Below, in pieces: positions 50,349-60,645 of a stretch of 64,000 nt of DNA (position 1 is its first letter; every line of letters starts with the position of its first letter). Location of the stretch: contig OY970337.1 of NCBI GenBank assembly GCA_963717475.1, forward strand, positions 2,666,001-2,730,000, in the 5' to 3' direction. The notes under the pieces were generated by a model. It saw only the letters and a program-made list of their open reading frames with translations, made no database searches and was not told where the DNA came from. Origin of the DNA: AC-32 sp963717475 (GTDB taxonomy: Bacteria; Actinomycetota; Thermoleophilia; Gaiellales; Gaiellaceae). A program made the position numbers and the translations under genes.

Positions 50349-52717
50349 TAGGGCCAGACCCAGTCGCGGATCTCGGGGTCGTCCTCGCCGTGCTCGCGCG
50401 TGTAGGCGCGCGCGCGAAGCCGGCGGTCGAGCAGGTCCTGCCGGAGGCGGCCGCAGGTGCGGGCGAGCCCGGGAACGCGGTCGATCACGTCGATCGCGAG
50501 GTGGAAGCGGTCGAGGTCGTTGAGCATGACCATGTCGAACGGCGTCGTGGTCGTGCCCTCCTCCTTGTAGCCGCGGACGTGCACGTTGTCGTGGTTCCGG
50601 CGGCGGTACGTGAGGCGGTGGATCAGCCACGGGTAGCCGTGGTACGCGAAGACGACGGGCTTGTCGGTCGTGAAGAGCGCGTCGAACTCGGCGTCCGGCA
50701 GGCCGTGAGGGTGCTCCGTCTCGGGCTGGAGGCGCATCAGGTCGACGACGTTGACGACGCGCACCTTCAGCTCCGGCAGGTGCTCGCGCAGGAGCGCGGC
50801 GGCCGCCAGCGTCTCGAGCGTGGGGATGTCGCCGCAGCACCCGAGGACGACGTCGGGCTCGCCGTCCTCGTCGTTCGAGGCCCACTCCCAGATCCCGGCG
50901 CCGCGGGTGCAGTGGACGATGGCGTCGTCCATCGAGAGGTAGTCGAGAGCGGGCTGCTTCCCCGCGACGATCACGTTGACGTAGTTGCGGCTGCGCAGGC
51001 AGTGGTCGGCGACCGACAGGAGCGTGTTCGCGTCCGGCGGCAGGTACACGCGGACGACGTGCGCCTTCTTGTTCACGACGTGGTCGATGAACCCCGGGTC
51101 CTGGTGCGAGAAGCCGTTGTGGTCCTGGCGCCAGACGTGCGACGAGAGCAGGTAGTTGAACGACGCGATCGGCCTGCGCCACGGGATCTTCTGGGTCGTC
51201 TCGAGCCACTTCGCGTGCTGGTTGAACATCGAGTCGACGATGTGGATGAAGGCCTCGTAGCAGTTGAAGAGGCCGTGCCGGCCGGTGAGCAGGTAGCCCT
51301 CGAGCCAGCCCTGGCAGAGGTGCTCGGAGAGGACCTCGATCACGCGCCCCTCGGGCGCCAGGTGCTCGTCGGTCGGCAGCCGCTCGGCCGACCACTGGCG
51401 CTCGGTCGCCTCGAGGACGGCGCCGAGGCGGTTCGACTCGGTCTCGTCGGGGCCGAAGACGCGGAAGTTGTCCGGGTTGCGGACGATCACGTCGCGCAGA
51501 AACGCGCCGAGAACGCGTGTCGCCTCGCTGAGGCTCGTCGCCGGCGCCTTTACCTCGACGGCGTAATCGCGGAAGTCGGGCAGGACGAGGTCGCGCAGGA
51601 GCTCGCCGCCGTTCGCGCTCGGGTTGGCGCTCATCCGGCGCGTCCCGCTCGGCGGCAGCTCGGCCAGCTCGGAGACGAGCCGGCCGCCGTCGTCGAACAG
51701 CTCCTCCGGCCGGTAGCTGCGCAGCCACTCCTCGAGGATGCTCAGGTGGGCCGGGTTCCCGCGCACGTCCGCGACCGGGACCTGGTGCGAGCGCCACGTG
51801 TTCTCGACCGGCAGGCCGTCGACCTCCTTCGGGCCGGTCCAGCCCTTCGGCGTCCGTAGGACGAGCGCCGGCCAGCGCGGCCGCGCGGCGTCGCCGTCAG
51901 CGCGGGCGCGGCGCTGAATCTCGGCGATCTCGTCGAGCGCCTCGTCGAGCGCGCCTGCGAGCTCGTGGTGCACGCGCTCGGGCTCGTCACCGGAGACGAG
52001 GATCGGCCGCCAGCCGTAACCCTCCAGCAGCGAGGCGAGCTCGGAGTCGGGGATCCGAGCCAGCACCGTCGGGTTCGCGATCTTGTAGCCGTTCAGGTGG
52101 AGGATCGGCAGGACGGCGCCGTCCTTCCGCGGGTTGAGGAACTTGTTCGAGTGCCAGCTCGCCGCCAGCGGGCCGGTCTCGGCCTCGCCGTCCCCGATGA
52201 CGCACGCGACCAGCAGCTCGGGGTTGTCGAAGGCCGCCCCGAACGCGTGGGCGAGCGAGTAGCCGAGCTCGCCGCCTTCGTGGATCGAGCCGGGGGTCTC
52301 CGGGGCGGCGTGGCTGGGGATGCCGCCCGGGAACGAGAATTGGCGGAAGAGCCGCCGCAGGCCTTCCTCGTTCCGGCCGACCTCGGGGTAGAGCTCGCTG
52401 TAGGTGCCTTCGAGGTACGCGTTCGCGACGACGCCCGGCCCGCCGTGGCCGGGGCCCGTGATGTAGATCGCGCTCAGGTCGCGCTGCCGGATGGCGCGGT
52501 TCAGGTGCGCGTAGAGGAGGTTCAGGCCCGGAGTCGTGCCGAAGTGGCCGAGCAGGCGCGGCTTGACGTGCTCCGGCGCGAGCGGCTCGCGCAGCAGCGG
52601 GTTGTCGAGCAGGTAGATCTGACCGACGGAGAGGTAGTTCGCGGCGCGCCAGTAGGCGTCGAGGCGGCCCAGCTCCTCGGCCGAGAGCGTCTCGGTCAGC
52701 TCGCCCGGCAGGGTCAC
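50345..52717 (-). CDS. xfp: Xylulose-5-phosphate/fructose-6-phosphate phosphoketolase
   Basis: 790 aa, normal length. TPP enzyme: N-terminal YWRAANYLSVGQIYLLDNPLL, YITGPGHGGPG, IGDGEAETGPLAASWH (TPP motif), SHQVPV, VFGPDETESNRL, CYEAFIHIVDSMFNQHAKWL. Splits Xu5P or F6P with phosphate to acetyl phosphate plus GAP or E4P. With AckA this forms an ATP-yielding bypass. GTG start overlaps the cupin stop; both follow the acyl-CoA synthetase in one minus-strand operon. Confidence 0.96.
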   Translation of the reverse strand: MTLPGELTETLSAEELGRLDAYWRAANYLSVGQIYLLDNPLLREPLAPEHVKPRLLGHFGTTPGLNLLYAHLNRAIRQRDLSAIYITGPGHGGPGVVANAYLEGTYSELYPEVGRNEEGLRRLFRQFSFPGGIPSHAAPETPGSIHEGGELGYSLAHAFGAAFDNPELLVACVIGDGEAETGPLAASWHSNKFLNPRKDGAVLPILHLNGYKIANPTVLARIPDSELASLLEGYGWRPILVSGDEPERVHHELAGALDEALDEIAEIQRRARADGDAARPRWPALVLRTPKGWTGPKEVDGLPVENTWRSHQVPVADVRGNPAHLSILEEWLRSYRPEELFDDGGRLVSELAELPPSGTRRMSANPSANGGELLRDLVLPDFRDYAVEVKAPATSLSEATRVLGAFLRDVIVRNPDNFRVFGPDETESNRLGAVLEATERQWSAERLPTDEHLAPEGRVIEVLSEHLCQGWLEGYLLTGRHGLFNCYEAFIHIVDSMFNQHAKWLETTQKIPWRRPIASFNYLLSSHVWRQDHNGFSHQDPGFIDHVVNKKAHVVRVYLPPDANTLLSVADHCLRSRNYVNVIVAGKQPALDYLSMDDAIVHCTRGAGIWEWASNDEDGEPDVVLGCCGDIPTLETLAAAALLREHLPELKVRVVNVVDLMRLQPETEHPHGLPDAEFDALFTTDKPVVFAYHGYPWLIHRLTYRRRNHDNVHVRGYKEEGTTTTPFDMVMLNDLDRFHLAIDVIDRVPGLARTCGRLRQDLLDRRLRARAYTREHGEDDPEIRDWVWPY

Positions 52718-53073
52718 GCCCGACGCTCGAAGATCACGAGCACGCTCAGGTGCTCGTAGCCGACGAACCGGTGCTCCGCGCCGGCGGGCACGAACGTCGC
52801 GTGACCCTCACGCAGCTCGACGCGCTCGCCCTCGACCTCGAGGGCGCCGTTCCCCTCGAGCACCACGTAGACCTCGTCGTCGGAGTGCGGCTGCTGGCGG
52901 TCGGGCTCGGGCGCGACCAGGACGTAGACGCCGATCTCGAGGCCTGCCGAGCGGTGGACGATCTCGTAGCCGCCGTTCGCGGCCGCGAGTCGTGCCTTCA
53001 CGCCTTCGATGTCGAACGCGTGGGCGGGTGGGAGCGAGCCTTCCACGTCTGGAGCATGCCACTCGCGGCTCAC
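52714..53073 (-). CDS. Cupin-domain protein
   Basis: 119 aa from GTG 53073, overlapping the upstream stop (GTGA). Single cupin: QQPHSDDEVYVVLEGNGALE gives the HxE portion of the metal motif, and GHATFVPAGAEHRFVGYE the second. Could be a small dioxygenase/isomerase-like or a sensor protein; the substrate is unknown. Sits inside the acetyl-phosphate operon between the synthetase and phosphoketolase. Confidence 0.85.
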   Translation of the reverse strand: MSREWHAPDVEGSLPPAHAFDIEGVKARLAAANGGYEIVHRSAGLEIGVYVLVAPEPDRQQPHSDDEVYVVLEGNGALEVEGERVELREGHATFVPAGAEHRFVGYEHLSVLVIFERRA

Positions 53074-55737
53074 CAGGTTTTCGGCGAGCGGCGCGGAGCG
53101 GTCGGCTCGAGGCGGATCCGCGTGTCGACCACGACGCAGCGGTCGGCTTGCGCGATCACCGGGTTCAGGTCGAGCTCGGCGACTTCCGGGAAGTCCTCGG
53201 CGAGCGCGGAGAGCCGGTGCAGGAGGTCGATCAGAGCCGCTGCGTCCGCCGCAGGCGCGCCCCGGAAGCCCGCGACGAGCCGTCCGGCCTTGCCGGTGTG
53301 GACGAGCTCCGCGGCGTCGACGTCCGTGAGCGGAGCAAGGCGGAACGCGGCATCGCCGATCAGCTCGGCGAGCACGCCGCCCGGCCCGAAGGCGACCAAG
53401 CGGGCCGAAGACGGGATCCTGGACGACGCCTGCAAGCAGCTCGGCGCCGCCGCTGACGTAGCTCTGGACGACGACGGGCGCACCGATTCGCTCGACCGCC
53501 GCCGCGACCTGCTTCTCGTCGCGCAGGTCGAGCGCGACGCCGCCGCTCTCGGTCTTGTGCGCCCCTGCGGCCGCAGTCTTGACGACCACGGGGAAGCCGA
53601 GCTCGCGCGCGGCCTCGACCGCCGCGTCGACCGATGCGGCCTCGCGCTCCGAGACGACGGGAACCCCGTACGCCTCGAGCAGCGCCCCCGCCTGGTCCGG
53701 CGAGAGCCATCCTTCCCCGGTCTCGTCGATCAGCCGCCGCGCGGCTGCGCGGTCGATCCGGTCGAGCTCGGGGACGGTGCCGGCCGGCTGGCGCAGCCAC
53801 TCGGAGCGCGCAACCGCGACGCCGAGCGCGTGGGCGGCCGACTCGGGGTACTGGAACGGGGCGACCGGCGAGCCGGCCTCGAGCAGGCACGACGGAGTCC
53901 CTGCCGCGCTCATCACGACCGCGAGCACCGGCTTGTCGGAGCCCGCGGCCTCGACGGTCTCGCGGATCGCCGCAGCGACCTCGTCGGCTCCGGCGACGAC
54001 CGGCGGGACGAAGAGGACGATCAGCGCGTCGAGCCGCTTGTCCGCGAGCAGCGGCGGGATCGCCTGCGCGTAGCTCGCCGCCGTCGCCGAGCCGAGCATG
54101 TCGATCGGGTTCGCGAGGCTGGCGTCCTCGGGCACGAGCCCGGCGAGCGCCGCTCGCGTCTCCTCGCCCGGCTCCGGCAGCTCGAGGCCCGCCTCCTCGC
54201 AGGCGTCCGCGCAGAGGATCCCGAGGCCGCCCGCGTTGGTGAGGACGCCGACGCGCGGGCCACTCGGCAGCGGCTGGTTCGCGAGCAGCGCGGTCGCGTC
54301 GACGAGCTCCTCCAGCGTGCGCGCACGGAGCACGCCCGCCTGGTGGAAGAGCGCCTCGACTGCTGTATCGGAGCCGGCGAGCGCCGCCGTGTGGGAGCTC
54401 GCCGCCTTCGCGCCTGCGTTCGTCGTCCCGGCCTTCAGCGCGAGGATCGGCTTGCGCCGCGCGACCCGCCGCGCGAGGCGGCTGAACTTGCCGGGATTGC
54501 CGAACGACTCGAGGTAAAGGAGCACGACCTCGGTCTCGGGGTCTTCCTCCCACCACTCGAGCAGGTCGTTCGAGGAGACGTCGGCCTTGTTCCCGATCGA
54601 GACGAAGGACGAGAACCCGAGCCTGCGCTCCGAGGCCTTCTCGAGCAGCGCCAGCCCTAGGGCACCGCTCTGCGAGGAGAAGGCGATCGGGCCGGACGGG
54701 AGGGGCCGCGGGCCGAAGGTCGCGTTCAGCCCGAGCGGCGGGATGGCGATGCCGAGGCAGTTGGGCCCGACGAGCCGCGCGCCGTGCTCCCGGACAAGGT
54801 CGAGCAGCTCCGCCTGGCGCTGGACGCCTTCGCCGCCGACCTCGGCGAATCCCGAGGAGATGACGCAGACGGCCTTGATCCCGAGCTCGAGCGCCTCCTG
54901 CACGCTCTCGATCACGAAGCGCCCGGGCAGGCAGACGACTGCCAGCTCCGGAACCTCGGGCAGCTCGGCCAGCTTCGCGTAGCCGCGCACGCCACCAACG
55001 GCCTCGCCGTCCCGGTTGACCGGGTAGGCCGCGCCCTGGAAGTCGGCCGCGAGCACGTTACGGAAGAGCTCGCCGCCGATCGAGCCGCGCCTGCGCGAGG
55101 CCCCGACGACGGCGACCGAGCCCGGCGCGAAGAAGGGGCGCAGCGACGCCGTCACCGCTGCGTGGTCGCGCTCGTCGACCCGGGCGCGGTACGTCTCGGT
55201 CGCGGCGATCGGGAAGCGGACCTCGATCTCGCCGCCCTCCAGCTCGCGCGCCACCTCGAAGCCGGCGTCGCGGAAGACCTGGAGCATCGGGGAGTTCTCC
55301 GGCAGCACCTCGGCGACGAAGCGCTCGATCCCGGTCGCCGCGGCGCGGGTCGCGAGCTGCTCGAGCAGGCGCGTCCCGATCCCGCGGCCCTGGTGCTCGT
55401 CGGCGACCGCGAAGGCCACCTCGGCCGAGGTCTCGTCGCGCAGGCGCATGAACTCCGCGACCGCGACGATCCGCTCGCCCGACACGCCCACGAGCACGCC
55501 GCGGTCGGCCCAGTCCGGCTCGAGCAGGTGCTCGACCAGGCTGCCGTCGACAGTCCGGATCCCGTGGAAGCGCTGGTAGAAGCTGCGCGCCGAGAGCCCC
55601 GAGAAGAACGCTTCGAGGGCGCCGGCCTCCTCGGGGACCGGCGCCCTCAGCCTCAGCGTCGAGCCGTCGCGGAGGATCACGTCCGCCGCGACGGTCTCGA
55701 GAGCGCTACGCGGTGGAGCCCGCAAGCGCCTCCTCAC
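53070..55737 (-). CDS. GNAT / NDP-forming acyl-CoA synthetase fusion, frame broken by one inserted base near 53396
   Basis: About 888 aa if the extra base is ignored. N-terminal GNAT domain (ADEHQGRGIGTRLLEQLA, about 20-175); CoA-binding domain (FFAPGSVAVVGASRRRGSIG, 200-320); ligase-CoA domain with His in SSHTAALAGSDTAVEA, a position occupied by the phospho-His of ADP-forming synthetases and lost in some Pat enzymes; C-terminal ATP-grasp (about 650-880). Frame 1 ends conserved sequence at DPVFGPL; it resumes VAFGPGGVLAELIGDAAFRL in the other frame. Could make acetyl-CoA from acetate and/or acetylate proteins. GTG start overlaps the adh 3' end by 32 nt. Confidence 0.85.
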
Positions 55738-56803
55738 GCTCGGTCTGCTCCGGGACGGCCGGAACCGCCTCGAGCACGACCTTGAGCGCGTTCGTGTTCG
55801 CCGCGTCGGCGAACGTGTCGTATGCGGCCATCGTCTCGTCGAGCGGGAACCGGTGCGTCGCGAACGGAGTCGCGTCGAGCCGTCCCTCGGCGATCAGCTT
55901 CAGCAGCCGCGGGGTGGTGTTGGTGTCGACGAGCCCGGTTGTGATCGTCACGTCGCGGATCCAGAGGCGCTCCAGGTGGAGCGTAACCGGATGGCCGTGG
56001 ACGCCGACGTTGGCGACGTGGCCGCCCGGGCGGACGATGTCGGTGCAGAGCTCGAACGTCTCGGGGATGCCGACCGCCTCGATCGCCACATCTGCTCCGA
56101 GTCCGCCGGTCAGCTCCATGATCCGCTCGGCCGCGTCCTCGACGCTGTTGTCGATCGCGACGTCCGCTCCGAGCTCGAGCGCCTTCTCGAGCCGCGGCTT
56201 GGCGGGGTCGATCACGACGATGCGGCCCGGGGTGAACAGCTTCGCGGTCAGGACCGCCGCGAGCCCGATCGGCCCGGCACCGACGATCGCGACCGTGTCG
56301 CCCGGCTGCACGCCGCCGTTGAGAACGCCGACCTCGAACGAGGTCGGGAGGATGTCGGCGAGGAAGAGCACGTCCTCGTCGGTCAGCTCGTCGGGCACCT
56401 TGTAGACCGAGGTGTCTGCGAACGGCACGCGGGCGAGCTCGGCCTGCAGCCCGTCGATCAGGTGGCCGAAGATCCAGCCGCCGCCGCCCGTGCAGAGGCC
56501 GTAGCGCGCCTCCTTGCAGAAGCGGCAGCGCCCGCACGAGGTGATGCAAGAGACGAGCACGCGGTCGCCCGGCTCGAGAGTCGTGACCGCGCCGCCGGTC
56601 TCGACGACGGTGCCGACGGCCTCGTGGCCGAGGATGGTGCCGGGCTCGACCTCGGGGACGTCGCCCTTGAGAATGTGAAGGTCGGTCCCGCAGATGGTCG
56701 AGCTGTCGATCCGGACGATCGCGTCCGTCGGCTCCTCGATCTTCGGATCGGGAACGTCCTCCCAGGCCCGTTGGCCGGGCCCGTGGTAGACGAGAGCTTT
56801 CAT
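55706..56803 (-). CDS. Zinc-dependent alcohol dehydrogenase
   Basis: 365 aa from ATG 56803 with AAGGAGGCCCAC ribosome site. Medium-chain dehydrogenase: catalytic Zn residues in STICGTDLHILKG and GHEAVGTVVE, structural Zn cysteines CGRCRFCKEARYGLC, NAD-binding VAIVGAGPIGLAAVLT. Oxidises or reduces an unspecified alcohol/aldehyde; in this context it may reoxidise NADH. First gene of the minus-strand operon adh-acs-cupin-xfp-ackA; divergent from a Usp gene. Confidence 0.92.
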   Translation of the reverse strand: MKALVYHGPGQRAWEDVPDPKIEEPTDAIVRIDSSTICGTDLHILKGDVPEVEPGTILGHEAVGTVVETGGAVTTLEPGDRVLVSCITSCGRCRFCKEARYGLCTGGGGWIFGHLIDGLQAELARVPFADTSVYKVPDELTDEDVLFLADILPTSFEVGVLNGGVQPGDTVAIVGAGPIGLAAVLTAKLFTPGRIVVIDPAKPRLEKALELGADVAIDNSVEDAAERIMELTGGLGADVAIEAVGIPETFELCTDIVRPGGHVANVGVHGHPVTLHLERLWIRDVTITTGLVDTNTTPRLLKLIAEGRLDATPFATHRFPLDETMAAYDTFADAANTNALKVVLEAVPAVPEQTEREEALAGSTA

Positions 56804-56869
56804 GTGGGCCTCCTTTCGCTCGCATGCCACTCTCGCCTCGCGGGGCGGGGATGCCATCGGCGAGGCCAC

Positions 56870-56891
56870 GGAAGCGTCCTGCGGCTTTCCC
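56870..56891. promoter_or_regulatory. Shared dyad motif, copy 1 (adh/usp divergent region)
   Basis: On the minus strand reads GGGAA...CCGC...GG...TTCC over 22 bp. A related 22-bp motif (about 15 of 22 bases equal, same ends and CCGC core) lies at 60601-60622 upstream of the island's membrane-protein gene. Candidate regulator site. Confidence 0.35.
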
Positions 56892-56951
56892 GCACGACGA
56901 TCAGGAGCACTGCGGATGCGGCCGCGCCCGAGCCGGTCGATGCTCCGGCGA

Positions 56952-57398
56952 ATGAAGCGAATCGTGATCGCAACCGACGGATCGGCGGGCGCCGGCGAGG
57001 CGCTCGAGACGGGCCTGTCGCTGGCCCGGGAGAGCGGCGCGGTTGCGACGCTCGTCTACGTGCGCGTCAAGCCGCTGGCGATCCTCGGCGACCCGCTGTA
57101 CGAGCGCTCGCTCAGCTCCGAGGTCGCGCAGGCGCGGGCGGTCCTCGGCGAGGCGGCGGCGCTCGCCGAGCAGGCAGGCGTCGAGTTCGAGACGGAGATC
57201 CTCGAGGGCGGCCCCGCCGAGCGCGTGGCGGAGATCGCCCGGCTGCGCGACGCCGACCTGATCGTGGTCGGCTCGCGAGGGCGCGGCGCGTTCGCCGGCG
57301 CGCTCCTCGGGAGCGTCTCGATGGAGCTCGTGCATCGTGCCGACCGGCCCGTGCTCGTGGCCAGGGAGGGTGGCAGGGCGCGACGCAAGGCGGCGTGA
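56952..57398 (+). CDS. Universal stress protein (UspA family)
   Basis: 148 aa from ATG 56952. RIVIATDGSAGAGEALETGL, and the ATP-binding GSRGRGAFAGALLGSVSMEL (G-2x-G-9x-G-S/T pattern), so it should bind ATP. Usp proteins of this type are members of the DosR regulon in mycobacteria and respond to hypoxia and energy stress. Divergent from adh; followed 27 nt downstream by the GAF kinase. Confidence 0.93.
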   Translation: MKRIVIATDGSAGAGEALETGLSLARESGAVATLVYVRVKPLAILGDPLYERSLSSEVAQARAVLGEAAALAEQAGVEFETEILEGGPAERVAEIARLRDADLIVVGSRGRGAFAGALLGSVSMELVHRADRPVLVAREGGRARRKAA

Positions 57399-57425
57399 GC
57401 ATCCGCTCGCGGTAGGCTCACGCAC

Positions 57426-59721
57426 ATGGAGGGCGTCCGTCAGAACACGGACCGCTTTCGCGCACTCGTCGAGGCAGGCGTCTCGATCAGCTCCGAGCTC
57501 TCGCTCGACGCGCTCTTGCAGACGCTGGTCGAGAAGGCCGCCGAGCTGACGGGCGCGCGCTACGCGGCTCTGGGCGTGATCGACCGCGCCGGGACGCAGC
57601 TCGAGCGCTTCGTCACCACCGGCATCGACCCCGGCGCCCACGCCGCGATCGGCGACCTGCCGCGCGGCCGCGGCATCCTCGGCACCCTGATCCGCGAGGC
57701 CACGCCGCTGCGCCTGCACGACCTGACGGAGGACCCGCGGTCGGCCGGGATTCCTCCGAACCATCCGCCGATGCACTCGTTCCTCGGCGTCCCGATCGTG
57801 CTCCGGGGGGTGCCCTACGGGAACTTCTATCTGACCGAGAAGAAGGGCGGCGAAGACTTCAACGAGGAGGACGAGGAGGTCGTGACCCAGCTCGCGAGCC
57901 AGGCCGCGGTCGCGATCGAGAACGCCCGCCTGTACGAGGCCGCGACGAGCTGGTCGAAGCAGCTCGAGTCGCTGAACGAGGTCGGCAACGCGCTCGCGAC
58001 GCGAGACCGACCTCGACCGGCTCCTCGACCTGATCGCCCGCAGGCTGCGCGAGCTGCTCGACGCGCGAGTCGTCGTCGTCGCGCTTCCCACCGGCGCGAA
58101 CGAGCTGCGTCTCGCGGCCGTGGCCGGCGAGAACGCAGACCGGCTCGTCGACCAGACGATGACGCGCTCGGGGTCCAAGAGCGGCCGGGTGCTGGAGCGC
58201 AGCCAGAGCGAGCGCACCGACTCCGTGCTCGACGACCCGGACGTCGATCCCGAGATCACCCGCCTGCTCGGCGCGCGCACGGGCCTCTGGGTGCCGCTCG
58301 TGACGCGCGGCGGGGCGATCGGCGTGATCGCCGCGCACGACAAGCTCGGCCCGGACGCCCGCTTCTCGGACAACGACCTGCGCCTGGCGGAGACGTTCGC
58401 GACGCGCGCGGCGGTTGCCGTCGACCTTTCCGAGCGGTTCGAGCGCGACGCCTTCCGGCGCGTGATCGACGCGCTCGAGCTCGAGCGCAGGCGCCTCTCG
58501 CGGGAGCTCCACGACGAGACAGGGCAAGCGCTCACGTCGATCCTGCTCGGCCTGCGGGCGCTCGAGGACACGCTGGAGACCGAGGAGTCGCGCCAGGCCA
58601 CCGCTCGCCTGCGGGAGCTCGTCGTCGCGACGCTGCAGGACGTCCGCCGCCTCGCCCTCGAACTGCGGCCGAGCGCGCTCGACGACTTCGGCCTCGTGGC
58701 GGCCGTCGAGCACCTGACGACGACGTTCGCCGAGAAGACCGGGATGAGGGTCGACTTCGGCGCCGCTCTCGGCGACGAGCGCCTGCCGACCGAGGTCGAC
58801 ACGGCGCTCTACCGGATCGTGCAGGAGTCGCTCACGAACATCGTCAAGCATGCCCGGGCGCAACGCGTCAGCATTGCGCTCACCAAGATGGAGGGCTCGG
58901 TCAAGGCGGTAGTGGAGGACGACGGGCGGGGATTCGACCCTGCGGCCACGGAGGGCGGCTTCGGGCTGGTCGGGATGAGCGAGCGCCTGGCCCTACTCGG
59001 CGGCCGGCTGCGCATCGAGTCGAGCCCAGGCGCCGGAACGACGATCGCGGCGGAGGTGCCGCTGAAAACGCCGGGAGCGGGCTTGAGCACGCGCGTCCTG
59101 ATCGTCGACGACCATGCCGTGGTCAGGGCGGGCCTGAAGCTGCTCGTCGACGGCCAGAAGGATCTCGAGACGGTCGGCGAGGCCGGCAGCGCGCGCGACG
59201 CGATCTTCGAGGCGCGCTCGCTCAAGCCGGACATCGTGCTGCTCGACGTCGTGATGCCCGACCAGAACGGCATCGAGATCGTCCCGCAGCTGCTGAAGGA
59301 AAATCCGGAGTCGAAGGTGCTCGTGCTCTCGATGCAGGACGAGCCCCGCTACGTGCGCGAGGCCTTCGAGGCCGGCGCCAGCGGCTACGTGCTCAAGGAG
59401 GCGGCCGACTCGGAGCTCGTCGCGGCGATCCGTGAGGTCGCGGGCGGCGGGCGCTACGTCCACCCGGAGCTGGGCGCGCGCCTCGTGGCGGCCGAGAGCG
59501 AGGAGCGCAAGCGCGCCGAGGACGACCCCCTCTCCGACCGCGAGCGCGAGGTGCTCCGGCTGCTCGCCCTCGGCCACACGAACCAGGAGATCGCCAAGCA
59601 GCTCTACATCTCGGTGCGCACGGCCGAGACGCACCGCGCGCACATCATGCAGAAGCTGCGCCTCCAGAGCCGCGCCGAGCTCGTCCGCTACGCGCTCGAC
59701 CAGGGACTGCTGGAGGAGTAA
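57426..59721 (+). CDS. DevS-like GAF-GAF histidine kinase joined to NarL/LuxR response regulator; frame broken near 58001
   Basis: N-terminal GAF domain (about residues 25-180) in the first frame to NEVGNALAT; sequence resumes at 58003 (ETDLDRLLDLIARRLRELLD) with a second GAF. Then HisKA_3 (SRELHDETGQALTSILLGLR), HATPase (EDDGRGFDPAATEGGFGLVG), and, with no stop codon, a receiver (VLIVDDHAVVRAGLK, phospho-Asp in LLDVVMPDQNG) plus LuxR HTH (LSDREREVLRLLALGHTNQE). Architecture matches DevS/DosT-DosR, normally two proteins. A TTG at 59083 with GGGAG 5 nt upstream suggests independent translation of the regulator. TAGGCT lies 7 nt before the ATG. Confidence 0.85.
59073..59085 (+). promoter_or_regulatory. 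Internal ribosome site and TTG for the response regulator
   Basis: GGGAG at 59073-59077, 5 nt before a TTG at 59083 that begins LSTRVLIVDDH. Its presence argues that kinase and regulator were originally separate, with or without a recent or erroneous fusion. Confidence 0.5.
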
Positions 59722-59734
59722 CCCCGAAACGAGC

Positions 59735-59758
59735 GGGGCGGGCCTTTCGGCCCGCCCC
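59735..59758. terminator. Bidirectional Rho-independent terminator
   Basis: GGGGCGGGCC-TTTC-GGCCCGCCCC, 10-bp perfect stem, between the convergent regulator and membrane-protein genes. Confidence 0.85.
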
Positions 59759-59781
59759 TTCGCGACGGAGAGAAGTCTCCC

Positions 59782-60498
59782 CTACGCCTTCGCCGGCGCG
59801 TGCGGCTCGGCCGATTCCTTGCGGAACCAGGTGAGCGCGGTGCGCGGGCTCTCGAGGGCCCCGCCCAGGGCGAGGATCCCGAAGCCGATCCCTGCGAGCA
59901 GCAGGGCGATGCCGACCACGACGCCGAACAGCGCGAGCTGCGAAGCCATGTAGCTCGAGTTCAGCGCGGTCGTCAGCGCGGTGTAGGTGACCCAGATGTC
60001 GCGGCGGCCGTTGGCGACCGGCTGCTGCGTCTTCGGGTCGCTCATCGCCTTCGTCGGGTCGTTCGTCGCGCCCAGCCCGTCCGTGAGCTTGAACGGCGTG
60101 CCGGGGGCGGCGATGTAACGGCCCATCTGCGAGTACGTCAGGCCCGAGCTGGCGCCGAACGTGTGGATGCGCATGTACTTGGCGAAGCAGCGCGCGTCCG
60201 TGCCGTTGTCGATGACCTTGTTCGCCACGGAGCAGGTAGGCGTCTCGATCGGCGACGCGGTCACCTTCATGCCGTGCGCCTTGTAATCGGCGAACAGCTT
60301 GTCCTGCGCGGCCTGGGCCGCCTTGACCTCACCGGCGATGGCGGCCGGGGTCATGTCCGGCGTGCCGGTGATCTGCTCCTGCTTGAGGCTCGAGTTGACG
60401 GTCGACTTGCCGTTGAAGCCCATCACGATCGCCGCGATGCCGAACGCGATCAGGACGGCGGCTGCGATTACGCCTCCGAGCTCGAATGCCTTACGCAT
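59782..60498 (-). CDS. Stress-linked membrane protein (family often mislabelled LigA dioxygenase)
   Basis: 238 aa from ATG 60498 with GGAGAAGGA ribosome site. One TM helix at each end (FELGGVIAAAVLIAFGIAAI and LALFGVVVGIALLLAGIGF) around an exposed domain of about 140 residues with KQEQITGTPDMTPAAIAGEV and three Cys (TPTCSVA, DARCFAKYM). I recall this as a common actinobacterial family sometimes annotated as aromatic ring-opening dioxygenase LigA without basis. Located between the two-component genes and a Usp gene, so likely part of their regulon. Confidence 0.75.
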   Translation of the reverse strand: MRKAFELGGVIAAAVLIAFGIAAIVMGFNGKSTVNSSLKQEQITGTPDMTPAAIAGEVKAAQAAQDKLFADYKAHGMKVTASPIETPTCSVANKVIDNGTDARCFAKYMRIHTFGASSGLTYSQMGRYIAAPGTPFKLTDGLGATNDPTKAMSDPKTQQPVANGRRDIWVTYTALTTALNSSYMASQLALFGVVVGIALLLAGIGFGILALGGALESPRTALTWFRKESAEPHAPAKA

Positions 60499-60600
60499 GG
60501 TTCCTTCTCCTTCCGTCGCGGCCGAGCGTTCTTCTCTCCGTCGGCCATGTCTTGCGCAGATAGTCGCGCGGTTCGCCTCCAGCGCCATCCGCGCGGTCGC

Positions 60601-60622
60601 GGAACGTCCCCGCGGGATTCCC
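60601..60622. promoter_or_regulatory. Shared dyad motif, copy 2
   Basis: On the minus strand GGGAA...CCGC...GG...TTCC, about 100 nt upstream of the membrane-protein ATG. A second GGGAATTGTCC-like half lies at 60636-60646. See copy 1 at 56870-56891. Confidence 0.35.
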
Positions 60623-60645
60623 TCGACCACGTTGCGGACAATTCC

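Noticed and set aside
56804..56951. Classic DosR box (GGGACT-like dyad) near adh/usp
   Set aside because: Read by eye on both strands; only weak GGGA...TTCC similarity found, listed as a separate low-confidence motif.
59782..60498. LigA extradiol dioxygenase
   Set aside because: The protein has two TM helices and no metal-ligand pattern of extradiol dioxygenases; I recall that name being carried by this family through annotation error.
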